The position numbers and the translations under genes were made by a program. A stretch of 64,000 nt of DNA. Source: Apostichopus japonicus (lineage: Eukaryota > Echinodermata > Holothuroidea > Aspidochirotida > Stichopodidae). The stretch covers positions 7,765,501-7,829,500 of the forward strand of contig NC_092572.1 of assembly GCF_037975245.1 (NCBI RefSeq), given 5' to 3'. Below are positions 11,153-23,700 of the stretch, piece after piece. How positions within the stretch are numbered: the stretch's first letter is position 1; each line of letters opens with the position of its first letter. The notes under the pieces are model-generated. The model was not told the DNA's origin, did not search any database, and worked only from the letters and a program-made list of their open reading frames with translations.

Positions 11153-12549
11153 AATGTTTGTTGCATAGCTTCTTGGTTAATACAGTACACTCTAACTCTA
11201 GCAACTATGAAAAGAAACCGTTTGTTTGCAGGGCTCCTCCAGTGTATCAGAAACAGCAGCGGGTGCTATATCAGTCATGGAATCTAGATGAGTCGTCCAA
11301 CTTACTGCCCACTTATCTTAAACCTTGTACACTTTTCAAGCAAGACGATCAGTTTTAATGGTTTAGCAGGCTAACGACAACACATTTAAAGGTTAAAAAC
11401 AACACATTATTGGTGAACACAATAACTGAAAGGTGGAAGTGTGGGGGGGGGGGAGATTTTCCCAGGCTGGTCTGTATTTTAATGTAAAGACCAGCGGTGA
11501 ATGAAGGGTTTTATATTTTACTGAACTGAAATGGAATTCAGAGATATATATTTTGTTATTGCAGATAACTCAGCAAACGAAGACTGGCTTCATATCAGAT
11601 TGCTGGCTGAACATCTCAGACATATTCCGAAGCACAGAAATGTAGTAGAAATTGTGGCGGCTGACACAGTAAAACGTAGGCAATAAATTGCTTAAATTGT
11701 TTACATAAAATATGCACCTGTCATTGAGATTTGCCTTATCAACAATATCGTTTATTTCTTTATCTGATTCATGTTTGGAAAAATAAATGAACTTCTCGAT
11801 ATAATATATTCTTGTTCCACTTTCTATGATCCAAACACTGTAGTTCCTTACTACATTTACACGGAATACATCACAAATGGTACTTTAAGAGATGTCCTTT
11901 GTAAAGCGAAATACGACGATGTCTATTCCAAGACTATAAACATGCAGGGACTAAGTAGATCCGCTCAATCAACCGATGCCCTTCGGATTGGATCGTTTTA
12001 TTGGAACCCCTGAAGGCCTTATTCTTTCTTGAATCAATAGACGTGAGTATCAGTGTCATTTGTTATCAATCAACTTACTAAAGTAAGATGCCTATGCGAA
12101 TGGTTCTGACGTCGCCTCGAACTTCTCTCTGTTTTGTAACATATCTAACCCCAAGATTTCAGGATGAGCTATCAATGATAAAATAAGTCTTTATGAAAAG
12201 TCCTAAGCACTTAAGAACACTTTAATAAAAAATTATTTTACAGTGTGATCATCCTGCTATTTGTTCGAGAAAGGTTCTTTTAACACCTAACATGGTGTGC
12301 AAACTGTACGACTTCAACTTGCGATCAGCTACCAAGACAATGCTCTCAAATATCAAGTTTGAGGTGAGGAAAAAACTGTTTGGTTCTTCTTTTTCTTTTT
12401 TTTTTAACTTGTGCAAAATGCAACGATTATCTGAAAGTTCTTTCAAATGAATAAAACAGTACCACAATATTTAACAAGAGGACAATCCATGGAATTACAG
12501 ATCTCATCACCTCCGCACAATTTAGGGCAATTTGAACTTTTACCTCCGT

Positions 12550-12562
12550 TGACCTTTGACCT
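12550..12562 (+). promoter_or_regulatory. DR1-like nuclear-receptor half-site pair
   Basis: TGACCTTTGACCT is a perfect direct repeat of TGACCT spaced by one base, the DR1 form bound by HNF4/RXR-type receptors. It lies in a Kin1 intron. The Kin2 homologue near 42799-42815 has altered spacing. It may simply belong to a dispersed repeat. Confidence 0.2.
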
Positions 12563-14089
12563 CGATTCTTTGCACCCACATAAGTACTATTATAAAATTT
12601 ATTCTCTACATTACTTGCGGTATGATAAGCATGTGATGAAAAAAAAACGTTTTCACATCTGGCCGATGACGTTACCAATCATGTATGCATGAGTTTCGAT
12701 GGTCAGGGACATACCTACAAAGTTTGAAATTGATCAGAACTACAGTGTAGGTGGAGTCTGCGACACATTTTTTTTTTAACAATTTAGGCCAACATGACCT
12801 TTTACCTCAATTGACCCTTGACCCTGACCCAAAAAAGTGTCCTAATTTAAAATTTCTTCTCATCATTCCTTACATATCGTGGCTTTAAGTGTTGTTGACA
12901 AGCAGAAAAGTGGTAAACTAAATTTGGGGGGTTTGTTTGACCTTCGACATAAGACGCTTTCAATCTCTCAGACACGAGTTTACACCAATATACATCTAGC
13001 AAACAAATTTGTACTTGATCAGACTTGCGGTCTATGAGGAGTTTAGACACACGTTTTTCCTCACTTACTCACACTTATCCACGTACTCACATTTATGATA
13101 GTTAACAATTTCATATCCCTAGCCATCAATTGTAGGGAGGTACGATGATGAATTTATTTATAAATGAACATGCCATTGAATATTTTCTAAGTTATCATAA
13201 CATGTTCCATACTGTGTGAATTACATGAACGTGCTCAAAATTTGTATGAAACCTTCGTCTTCCATGGTTTGCCCCGGAGACTATCTTCAAGAAACATTAT
13301 GACCCAGAAAGTGATGTTTGGTCCTTTGCCGTTTTCATCTGGGAGATATTTTCTCAAGGTAAACGTTTTCAGTATTAAATTTGAAGTATACACTTCGAAC
13401 GCAATATACATAAAGATAGCTGTATATTATACATATAATGAATGATATGTTAAGTCTAATTCTTTTTTTTTCAAATTTATTTTTAATATTAACATGAAAT
13501 GCAAATTACTGTACAGTGAGAAGCAATTAATCTACTGTAAGAACATTCATTAAAGGAAATAGTGTCTTGTAATTGTTTCTGTTTTACTCAAGGTGCTTCT
13601 CCGTTTGATGGATTAGATATTATGAAGTTTGCTGCTCAGCCTGATGCTTTACCAGTTCTTTCAAAGCTTGTTTTATGTTCAGACGCTCTGTGAGTTATGT
13701 TCTATTTAGTTGTAGGTTTGTTACTATTGGACTGTTGAATTATATTATTTATTACTGCATATGAAAAATATACTTCACATGCTAAATATCTTGTTTGGAA
13801 TTTATCATACTCTAAATATTATTTACAATTATTTATTCTTAAGAGCAAATTTTTGGATTAAAATCACGCTGGAAATACATTACGATGCATCAGCTTAATT
13901 ATTTGAATTCATACTGATATTTGCTATATAAAAGTACAACGCAAGTTTACATTCTCTGTAATATGTTTTTCAATTCAGATACGAAGTTATGACGTCTTGC
14001 TTGAAGGTGGATCCTGCAGATCGAATTAGCCTTACGGCGTTAAAGACAAAGCTATTTCAGCTAATAGAAAATATCGATTGAAAATTATA

Positions 14090-17000
14090 AGTACAATGTA
14101 CCGTTCCGAAGTTCAAGGCGCTTAGGACATAAATCCTTTTTTTTATGACAACACAGCTAGTAAAATGATGAGAGGCACATAATACATGGGACCAGATTAA
14201 ATGGATTATTCGTCTTAAAGATTTTTGGTAACATCAGCTCTGTTCCTTTTTGCATCAGGTTAGTTGTGGTAAAGGACAGTTTTATGTAAAAAAGAGTTAC
14301 TTTGTTGCTGTAAGATGTATTTTCTGTCTTCACGTTTCCTTGTTCATTACCAGCATGTTCATACATATTGAAGAAGCTAATACTATTATTTTTTTAAGTT
14401 CAGAGTAGGACTATATATCAGAAGATATGCTAAACTACAGCAACTACAGTGGTCGATATTCAGATGAGATTTACCGACCTCCGAGCTACCGCAATTTTTT
14501 TCCATATTGCTACAATATTACATAGAACACTGATATCTTACAGGCAAGAGCAGCAAAGGCTATCAAAAAAAAACTACATATGAATAAATTATACTTGTCA
14601 TTTGGTATTACCTCAAGTTGCAGCAATCTGCTTGTATCAAGTCGTTTGTACCTGTACATAAAACGTTAACACATGTCCAGTTCCCTGATCGTGTAATAAA
14701 TACATATAAGATGGAAAAATTGTAGTATTTCCGCAATTTATTCAATCAATAACAAAAATTGTTGATTATGTTAGATCAATTGTTTAAACAATTTGCACAA
14801 GACAATAATTCTGAGGAAAAAAATGTACAAAGCGCAACAATTGGCTAGTATGCAACAACTTTAATCATTGGAAATACAAAAGGTGTAACCACGTATGCCA
14901 ATCTTGTTTAACATATTATCAGGCAGAGGGGAAATTAAAATAAGCAGGCAAGAGTGTGTAAGGGGACACTTTTAAACACCGTTCTCACCCACTTTTCGTA
15001 TCTCTATTAGTTAACCTTTACGTTGAATTGAAGTAGCAATAACATTATTTTTAGTTTAATACGTAAAACACTTCTGTTCTATAAGTATAGATACATTTCG
15101 TCGGTTGCGACCGTAGTTTGCACGTTTCCGTTCTCTGGATAAATTCAGGTTTATTACGGTCTGCTTAGTTTTTAGACAGTATATGTTTGTCATATTTACA
15201 TAATAGTGATACATATTACAATAGCTGCAGCTGTGGAATTGAACCAGGCAGTTAAAAAACAGTTGAGCAAAAACTACTAAAAAGAAGACAATATTTTACC
15301 CTTTTTTTTACTTGTTATCGTGTTATCAACTCAATTGGATGAATATTAAATAGGAAATGGCGATTAAAGTTATTCGATATTTAAAATACTGATGGAATTA
15401 AGTATTAAATCACACAGTTTTCATTATTCACTATTAATGCGTATCATAAAGCAATCACTGTCGATTTTTCAAAGTTCTCGCACTTTTCGTCATTAACACA
15501 AACTATAACTGTTGTAAGCTGTGATAAAGATGAGGTTTATTTTATTGATAAATTGTATTTATATGTTAAAAAAGCTCTTAGCAGTTGTTATTCTGGTTAT
15601 CAAGTGGTAAACATGATTGATTGTTGATACATTACCGAAAATTACTGAGCTATGAGCAATGTTTATCGGCCAATAATGTAGTTTTGATAATTAATGAGTA
15701 TTTGACTTCCACTACAGAACTTTTACGTAATAAATATGCTTTAAATATAATTCTATTATGACTCTTTGATAGAATTTGGAAGTATAATTTACCCGGCTTT
15801 AAAATATATGTATATCTACGTGAAGAATTACCGATATGTAACAAGATTGAATAGATGAAACCGGAATATGCAAATATAAAGACAAAAATTACCAGGTATT
15901 CGTCAAGACGCTAAAAACTACTACAACCATTTCCATTAACGCATTAAATGTTGTTTGTTTTCTCGTGATTTGGCAAAAGTGTTTCATAGACTTCAACAGA
16001 AACAAAAACTAGTGTTAATATACCTTTAGTCAGGGCGTCAATCATGGGGGATGTAGGGGGAAACGTGCCTCACTTTTTGAAGGGTGCATGGGGCACACAA
16101 TATCGAATGTCCCCCTCCCCCAGGTATAGTGACTGACTAGGATTATCAGGCTTATAAAGATTCGTGTATCTAATAAAAGGAGCTGAAACATTGTTCTATG
16201 AGATAACTAGTTATTACTGTCCCATATGCGCACCCCCCCCCCTCCCATCCCTGTTGCAACAAAATTCTTTCATAGGCATAAACAGAAACAAAAACTAGTG
16301 TCAATATACCGTCATTCAGGACTTCATACCCAATAATGCTCTTAACATGTACGTGTTTCACCATGTTTTCATATTGGAGACATCTTTATAACAAAGTGCG
16401 TTTAGTCTCGTGTGCAAACTTCAAGAATGTTTCCGACTTTTGCTTAGGTTTCAAGTTTACTAATAATGATGAAGGCCCTCAGAAACACCCGCATATTATA
16501 AAGATAATTTAAGTCTATTTCATTTGTAATATGTGATTATTGTTGAAATATATTTTGACTGACATATCAATTCAGGGACCAAACAGTTTCAGACTTACAT
16601 ATTTTTGGATGTGAGTCCGCCCCTTGGGCCCCGCCGGGGCTGCTCCCCACATCAGGTGCCTTTACTCGGGCCCCTGGACCTCACTCGATAATGGATTTGC
16701 ACAATGGAGCTCGCAGACGCCTTCAATGTTATCCATGATCAGTCCTTTATGCCCCCTCCCCCCACTTTTCAATTAGAATTAATGCCCCTTGCTTATATTA
16801 ATGTAACCCTTGATGTGTCTTGCTTAACAGTCATCTGTTAGAATTAAAACAAAAGATCCATGCTGATTGATTTCCTTCTCACACTTAATATCAGAAGGTT
16901 CTATTAATAATACGACGGATCCACCAACAACTTATAAAGTTCATTCAAGTTTGACCTTTGGAGTGTTTCCTGTTCACAAATAATTCGAGTCGGATGACCT

Positions 17001-17620
17001 AAAATGACCTCTGCATAAACAAGATGTGCCGTGTGCTCTCTGCATTGCATCCACATTCGTAGTAGGGCATTAATGAAACATTCAATTGTGAAGTCTCCAG
17101 GATCGGTTGATTTCAAACAACTGTAGCAACGCTCACGAAGACTTCACAAACTCCGGTAGTTAAGACATTCGTTTTGAGTACATTAAATGACGCATTAAAG
17201 ACTGATTACATTTACATATCTTTTGGAAACAATTCATTTCCCCATGTTCCTTTCTTTGGGTTGAATTTTGGTACACTCATGGTAGATTGCGAAGTCGTCC
17301 CACATTGATATACTAAAACGTAGATAAGAGAGAAGTGGAATAAGTTAATACAATGAACGTAACGATTCTGCAAGAAAAAAGAACGTAAAGAAGGCCTGTT
17401 ATTAGTAGGTTATGAACAGGTCCACACATGAATACACTTAATCGTAAACCGAAAAATACTAAATGTAATGGAGAGTTAGTTTAGTACATATTTTGAAAGT
17501 TAGTAACAAACATTTCATGAAAATTGAAAAAAAGAACATTAAAATGAACCAACTTCCAACTAAATGTACACACAATTAAGTTTCTTTATCTGGTTCTTGT
17601 ATATTGTCCAAAAAATCGTA
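14090..17620. other. Convergent intergenic region between Kin1 and NLR1
   Basis: The plus-strand poly(A) signal AATAAA at 14695-14700 is a reasonable 3' end for Kin1, 614 bp after its stop. The segment 14403-15530 is present once here but twice in tandem in the Kin2-NLR2 interval. GC-rich repeat-like patches occur at 16020-16135 (runs of G and C around cgtgcctcactttttgaag) and 16610-16700 (ccccgccggggc). No gene was recognised; open frames are short and unspliced. Confidence 0.5.
14695..14700 (+). terminator. Polyadenylation signal candidate for Kin1
   Basis: AATAAA downstream of the Kin1 stop codon. An equivalent motif occurs near 44801 downstream of Kin2. Confidence 0.35.
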
Positions 17621-17629
17621 TTCAGAATA

Positions 17630-17723
17630 TCACTCACTTTTCATGTCCAATCCCGTCAAAGCTGATTCCACTTTCTGTTTGTCTTCTTCTTTTAATTCCT
17701 TCGGTACCGAACATTTTACGAAC
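17630..17723 (-). CDS. NLR1 exon: C-terminal tail
   Basis: 94 nt from acceptor atgaag; charged tail (VPKELKEEDKQKVESAL) ending TGA at 17630-17632. The last codons overlap a possible donor (gtgagt), so a further exon cannot be excluded. Confidence 0.55.
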
Positions 17724-17755
17724 CTTCATAAGAGAATATAAAGAAATAAATATAT

Positions 17756-17786
<31 letters not shown>

Positions 17787-20700
17787 ACGAAACAAAAGTA
17801 ATAATTCATCACGATAACAAAAGATAACACTAATCACATTTCACAGATGATTATAACGAGGTATTATTAAACATTCTTACTGTATGATTTCTGGATATTT
17901 TCGAGTTGTAAGGCTGGTGATAATTGATACGAATTGGTTTTCGTTGATGTTCATTTCCAGAAATATCAGGATTTTTAATGAGGGCAGTGTTACGTCTTTT
18001 ATGAAGTCAATAGCACAATCTTCTCTAAGTGTCATTCGTCTCAGTCTTACCTGTTGGAAGACAAGTAATTAAAAAGACGTTAACATTAAGGAACGTCATA
18101 TATGTGCACGTTGAATAACTCAAAGAACAACACAAATTCAACAATAACCATTTATCGAGGCATATCACATTAATGCGTATTTTTACAAGAAACATAAATG
18201 TAGTAAAACTAAAACAAATGACCAATCAAATTACGATACGGTTACGATATAAAGAACATCCATTAGAGTAATATGTTAAATGAATAAAATAATTACGATG
18301 GACAATCAGCCGTTTCTTAAAACAAGCTTAGGAATCATTTTTTGACAAGTTGAACATAAATTCAAAAATTAAATGAACCACATTTTGTTTTAAAATAAAT
18401 TTACAGCGTTACCACTACTTACATCGGAAGCATTGCAAGCATCGCAGAATTCTGTTAAGGCAACTCTGTGGTGTTTCCTGTCAAGATGCTGTATGTTAAT
18501 GTTCATATAGCCACCCAGTGTACCCCTTTTGTCGTACATGCTGTTTATAATTGCCTGCCTCTTCTCGAGATTACTCATTTCATAAATACAGTCGATCAAA
18601 TTGTTCCACATTTTCTGATCCTCCAAGAGAGATTTTACTGCTTTATCCAATCTAGAATGATTCATGCCGAACATAAACTGTAATAACCTAACCGTTGCTT
18701 CGTCATTACTCTTTTTTATAAATTCATCTATCCACGCCCACTCTTTATCCTTTTCTGGCACATACTGAGCAGCTAGAAATTCCTGAAAGAATTCATGATA
18801 AAACATGATTCCAGCAAAGGACGAAAAAGCCAATTCTTCTAATTGACTTCCTCCGCTTCCTACCTTCTTTGAATACTTGAGCAAACCTACGTCTAAGGCA
18901 AGTTGGGTATCTTTATCACCAAGTTTATCATTCCAATACTCGCGTTTACCCAATGAAAGGCTCATTTTGTTTTCAAATGCTATTTTACCAAGTCTAGCTT
19001 CCAGACTCTTAATATCTTCTTGAATGGACTGGTTATTAACTTTCTGCACGTATCGGGATTCCAAACAGGTAATCACTAACCTTATTATTGTTGTCAGTTT
19101 GTTAACATTCACTTCTTTATATTTCCCTGTTGGATCTAACATTCTGCATGTAATTATATGAACAATCATAATCAGCAGGAGGGGTGTTTCAGAAAAATTT
19201 TGAGAAATTTCGTTTAATTCCATACAATCAGTAACCTTGTTTGAAAGTATTTCAAAAGTATCATAGGCTTCCGGGTTCTGTCCGTCGTTTCGTGGAACAA
19301 TGTTATCTTTCTGCTCTGATTCTCCTTGCATTATCTCGTCATGAGCAGCGGGAATTAACATTTTTGTTGCATCATCCGTCACCTTGTCAGGTTTAATGTT
19401 ACTTTCATTTGCTTCATTTATGCCATCTTCTGTAAAAATGTCCTCGTCTTTTCTTTCTTCGTTTTGAAGTTTTTCCACATCAACAGTTTGGGTTTGCTCC
19501 GTTATGTCTTGTTTTCTCTCTCCCGAGGTTTGTTTATTTTCTTCGTTAACCTCATTTATGTTTTTACCATTCTTTCCCCTATTCATCGGATTTTCATACT
19601 TTACATTTTCGGCATTTTTATATCCTTCATCTGTCACCGGCTGGCTGACGGTATTTGTCGTCATCTTTGATTCGTGGATCAAGGTTAGTTGGGGTATTAC
19701 TTGTGATTTAAAGTAATATTTGCAGGTTTTATGAATATACTCATTGACTTGAGAATTACTGAAACCATTCAATTTTACCTTAGAATATGGAAGGGCAAAT
19801 GAAGCCTTCATATCATCAACTTCACGAGACGTTACCCAAACCTTGATCTTTTTAAACTTAACAGTGTTTATTTTATCATGGAGTAAATTTTCGACCGTCA
19901 GATTAGCATCATTTTCACCCTCCTCTTGAAGGAGATTGACACGTTCTTCTTTATCGTTAGTAGGATTCTCAGGAGATGTACTGGTACTAATCGTAGACAT
20001 CGATAGCTCATCAAGCCCATCCAAGAGTACTTGAAACTCAAAATTCAGAAATATTTCAACAATATCTTCCACCATCAAATCGTTTCCAACAGGCATCATT
20101 TTTTGGACAATTTCGGAAAGTATCATCGAGGGATCAACCTCTTTAAGGTGAATATATATTAGTATAGGTTCACTGGTTTGATTTTTTCTGCCAATTTTCG
20201 GAAGTTTCATTTTTGATGCCCAATCGCTAACCAAGTGTTGAGTGTAGGTTGTCTTCCCGTAACCTAAATCTGCTATGATGATCACCCGATTATTATCGTA
20301 GTTAAACTCCGGTGTAGACAGAATGTCGCTGTCGTGATGACTGACGTCACCGTTCTCGTTAGTGACGGTGCACTGGCATGTAGTGTAAAGGGCATGTATT
20401 GGTATTGGTTCACTCCATGGTAGTGGTTTGATGAAGCAAAATTTCTCGTAGTATTTCATTAGCCCTTCTACTAATGTATTTTTCCTCTCTAAAGAAAATA
20501 ATAAGCATATCAATGACTACAAAGATTGTACAACGTTGTGATTTTATTAAAAGGAATGGTTTCAATGGGCAAGAAATTTATATTTTGCATTAAAATTTGA
20601 GTATGACAGGCAGGGATGACATCAGCAATAAACATAAAACTGTTATGTTATGACCACTATATGTATGATACCTGCATTGATGATGCGCTATCTTTTGTTA

Positions 20701-23700
20701 AAAATAGAAAACCTCTTTCATTCATTATCATCGTGTAGCTATGAAATCTCCTTGTTGCAATAATTCAGCAGCATACTTGTTTTCTCCTATTCTAGTTTTA
20801 AAGATCGACTCGTATGTTGTTGTTTTTAGCTTTTTCACATATGTTACTGAATGTGTAAGCTATAAAGTTGTACCTCATAATGGAGACTTGTTTTTTATAA
20901 TACCCGTAATTTCTTAGGGCAGTCGCGTCAAGTCTTCTTGCATTGGAATAATAATGTTGAAGATGAACAATTATCTCATACCTTCAAGGGATTTTTTCTT
21001 CGGCTTCGGTTTTGGTTTTGGTTTCGTATTTGTGGTCTGTGTTTCCTGCTGTAAGAACAGATATGGAATTTATTCAAACAGATGGATAACAGGAACACAT
21101 TGTGATTAAAGACTATAAAGTAAAAGAGATATAATATCCTTCTTACCACGTATGGAACCCGAGTTGCGATCTGTGTATACGTACCTAAATAAACAAAAAT
21201 TAGAATATGATCGGTTCAATTATTGTGGCTTTGATATTTTAATGTTCGTTGTTAATATGCAAAAGAATTTAATGCAGCTTTGTAAATTGTATTATTCTTT
21301 ATATGATTATATAAGGGGATATTCAACTGTCTATACCGGCGGCTATCGCAGGAGAAGCAATGAACGGCGGTACAACACAAGCGATCTCCCAGGCGGTAGG
21401 TTGCGTGCATCCAACGATAGCGTTATATCTCGGTTCATTCATACATCAGACTCATTAAACATCAATTTTCATCTGAAAATTTTACACTTGTCTTTTGCCA
21501 ATATTTAAATGAAATATAGCCAACAATGTGTGCAAACGCTGTAAAGATGTTCTCTACTTTTATAATAGTTAACAGTCTCAAAACAAATTAGATGCAGAAG
21601 TAAAATAACATGAACAACAGAAATAGGCTATAGTGTATGTAGTACGGTGAACAACACTACAAAGTCAGCCTGGATATGTCGCAAGGTATACTATATATGC
21701 AGTTGTCATAACAACATGATATAATTTTGTATCAGGACAGGAGTAGAAGTGCACTAACAAGGTCACTATATATACACTCACTACACTCAATTGTATGAAC
21801 TGGCAGTGGCGGCAAAAGAAATAGCAAGTTTGGGGTTGGCTAGGAACAGTTGGGGGAGGGGGAGGCATTTGAAATAAAAAAAAAGATACCTGAATAAAGG
21901 GCAAATCAGGAGAAAATTTAATGGGCAAGAGCACACGTCCTACCCACCCGATCCACCATCCCACGCCTCATCCGTTACGATAATTTAAATTGATAAATAT
22001 TTGCGACTTATTTACAATGACTAGCTCAGCAAAGTTTCGAGTGAAAAACAAGACAAAACTGTAACTTGCTCTATGATTGCAACTGTACACAGTTACTGTC
22101 TGCAAGTACATGACCATCAGAAGCTGCAGCACTATTATTTAGTTCTTGTTCGCCCTTGTGGAGATTATGGAGAGCACAAAAATATGTATGAAAGTATGCT
22201 TGAAATATTCTAGCTTTCTTGAGGTCAATATTATCTGTTGTGACAACGACTCAAATCATTATTTTCTCCTATGCAGATAGTGTGCTGCATAAAAGTTTGC
22301 AGTTGCCAGAATACTTTTTGCTACATATTTGGGAGTTGAGACGATCATGGTTTTCTCTGTTGTTGGTATATTCGGATTATTGAACGAAATTAGATCATTT
22401 CAAAACACCATACTTATCCTTACCTCTTCTTCGATACAAAAAGCAAGCAAATAGGACTAATACCACGAGGACGATAACAATTCCAATAACGACAAAGGGC
22501 CAGGCGACTGGACCTTTAGGGCTACTCGTGGGTTGCATTGGAGGAGAGTCTTTGCAGGCTCCTGAAACGATATAATCAAACAACGAAGATTGTACATGTC
22601 AGGTCACGTCAGGAATTTCAATGAAGATATATCTCAATGTTTCGTGTTATCGGCCACAACTGCGATGTTATCATATACACGCTTTGAAGCTGAAGAATGA
22701 CCTCCTTCCCATACTGCTTTCTACGCTGTCGCAATTTCATTTATCATTGGCAATTCCCCTTTATACCTGATAGAAGAAAAGTCACAAATCCTGGTTCTTA
22801 CACTATTGATATAGGTTTGTTTCTCCAAAGACCTATAATTTCACTATTGCTAAGGGTATACGTTTTGCCCTAATTGTGGGTAAAACAAGGACGTGTGTTA
22901 CATTTGCTTAATTCCAAGGGGTTAACCAAATGTGTCCAAATTTACGCTTCCAAATACAAATAAGACATAACTATGTATATCACTTCGTTATGAATATTCT
23001 ACACTGTCCGTCTGGTATGTTCAAAATGTGTACGTTATTCAATTCAACTGTAAAAAACTGAGTCTTTACGAATATTACTTCTGTAAAATCAAGGAACACA
23101 TTATAAACAGTCACGGTACCTGTCTTTATCCTAACAGTGCTGGAGTAAGTATCAAGGAGAGAGAGTAATGGAAAGTCTGAAAAGGAAGCAATGCATCTGA
23201 AAGTAGCATCTGCTCCACAATCAGGTGTTGTGTATTCAATGGTTTTCTCAGTGTACCATCTGTCACCCATTTCTTTATGAGTTTGCTCTTCTTTGGTGAA
23301 GCTCACTCCAGACTGGTTAGTTACAATCCAGTCTACGTCCATCATTGGTCGAGAGCCATTCACATAGCAAGTCAATGATCCATAAGTGGTAACATTCAGT
23401 TGACAGCCAGTACAGGTAGAACCACAGGCATCAATCAGTGGGCACGGGGGATCGGGTCGACCTGTCAGGATAAATTGTTCACGATATTTACTCAGTGTTG
23501 TTGACTACTGTGAAAATTTGTATTTCAATTGATACAACATTATATTAATATCAATGGATTCAAAATGTTACAACTGCACCGCAAACTAAATAATAAATAA
23601 TAAATAATATAGAAAAGGGATGTGTTTATTACTGTAAATTAAAAGCGCCGTGTTTGATGTATCTTGTTCAAAGTTTTCAAAGTAAGCTGTCAACGTATAG

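Larger units (their letters stand above)
8278..14081 (+). pseudogene. Kin1: Ig-TM-pseudokinase receptor gene, 5'-truncated and broken
   Basis: Exons: decayed Ig1 tail 8278-8389 (donor gtaaat now ataaat), Ig2 8554-8906, TM 9204-9302, 10033-10072, 10362-10448, N-lobe 10834-10980, alphaC 11565-11668, hinge 11844-12042, catalytic loop 12244-12363, APE/alphaF 13248-13358, 13593-13689, last 13979-14081 with TGA. No signal exon or full first Ig exon precedes it. Lesions: +2 nt in an A run of the Ig2 exon (near 8712) leading to TAG, a TAA in exon 10362-10448, a 1-nt loss in the hinge exon (near 11997), and the acceptor before the APE exon changed (ttgtag to ttgtat). The kinase end is intact (YEVMTSCLKVDPADRISL). 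Ancestral catalytic residues were already lost: HRDLAARN is HPAICSRK, DFG is DFN and the VAIK Lys is Asn. Kin2 is the better-preserved paralogue at the 5' end, Kin1 at the 3' end. Confidence 0.82.

Noticed and set aside
10834-14081. Kin1 as an active tyrosine kinase gene
   Set aside because: HRD, beta3 Lys and DFG are altered and several frameshifts and a stop interrupt it.
19464-19716. Hydrophobic plus-strand frames inside the NACHT exon (also 50415-50667)
   Set aside because: Antisense shadow of the acidic insert, not independent genes.
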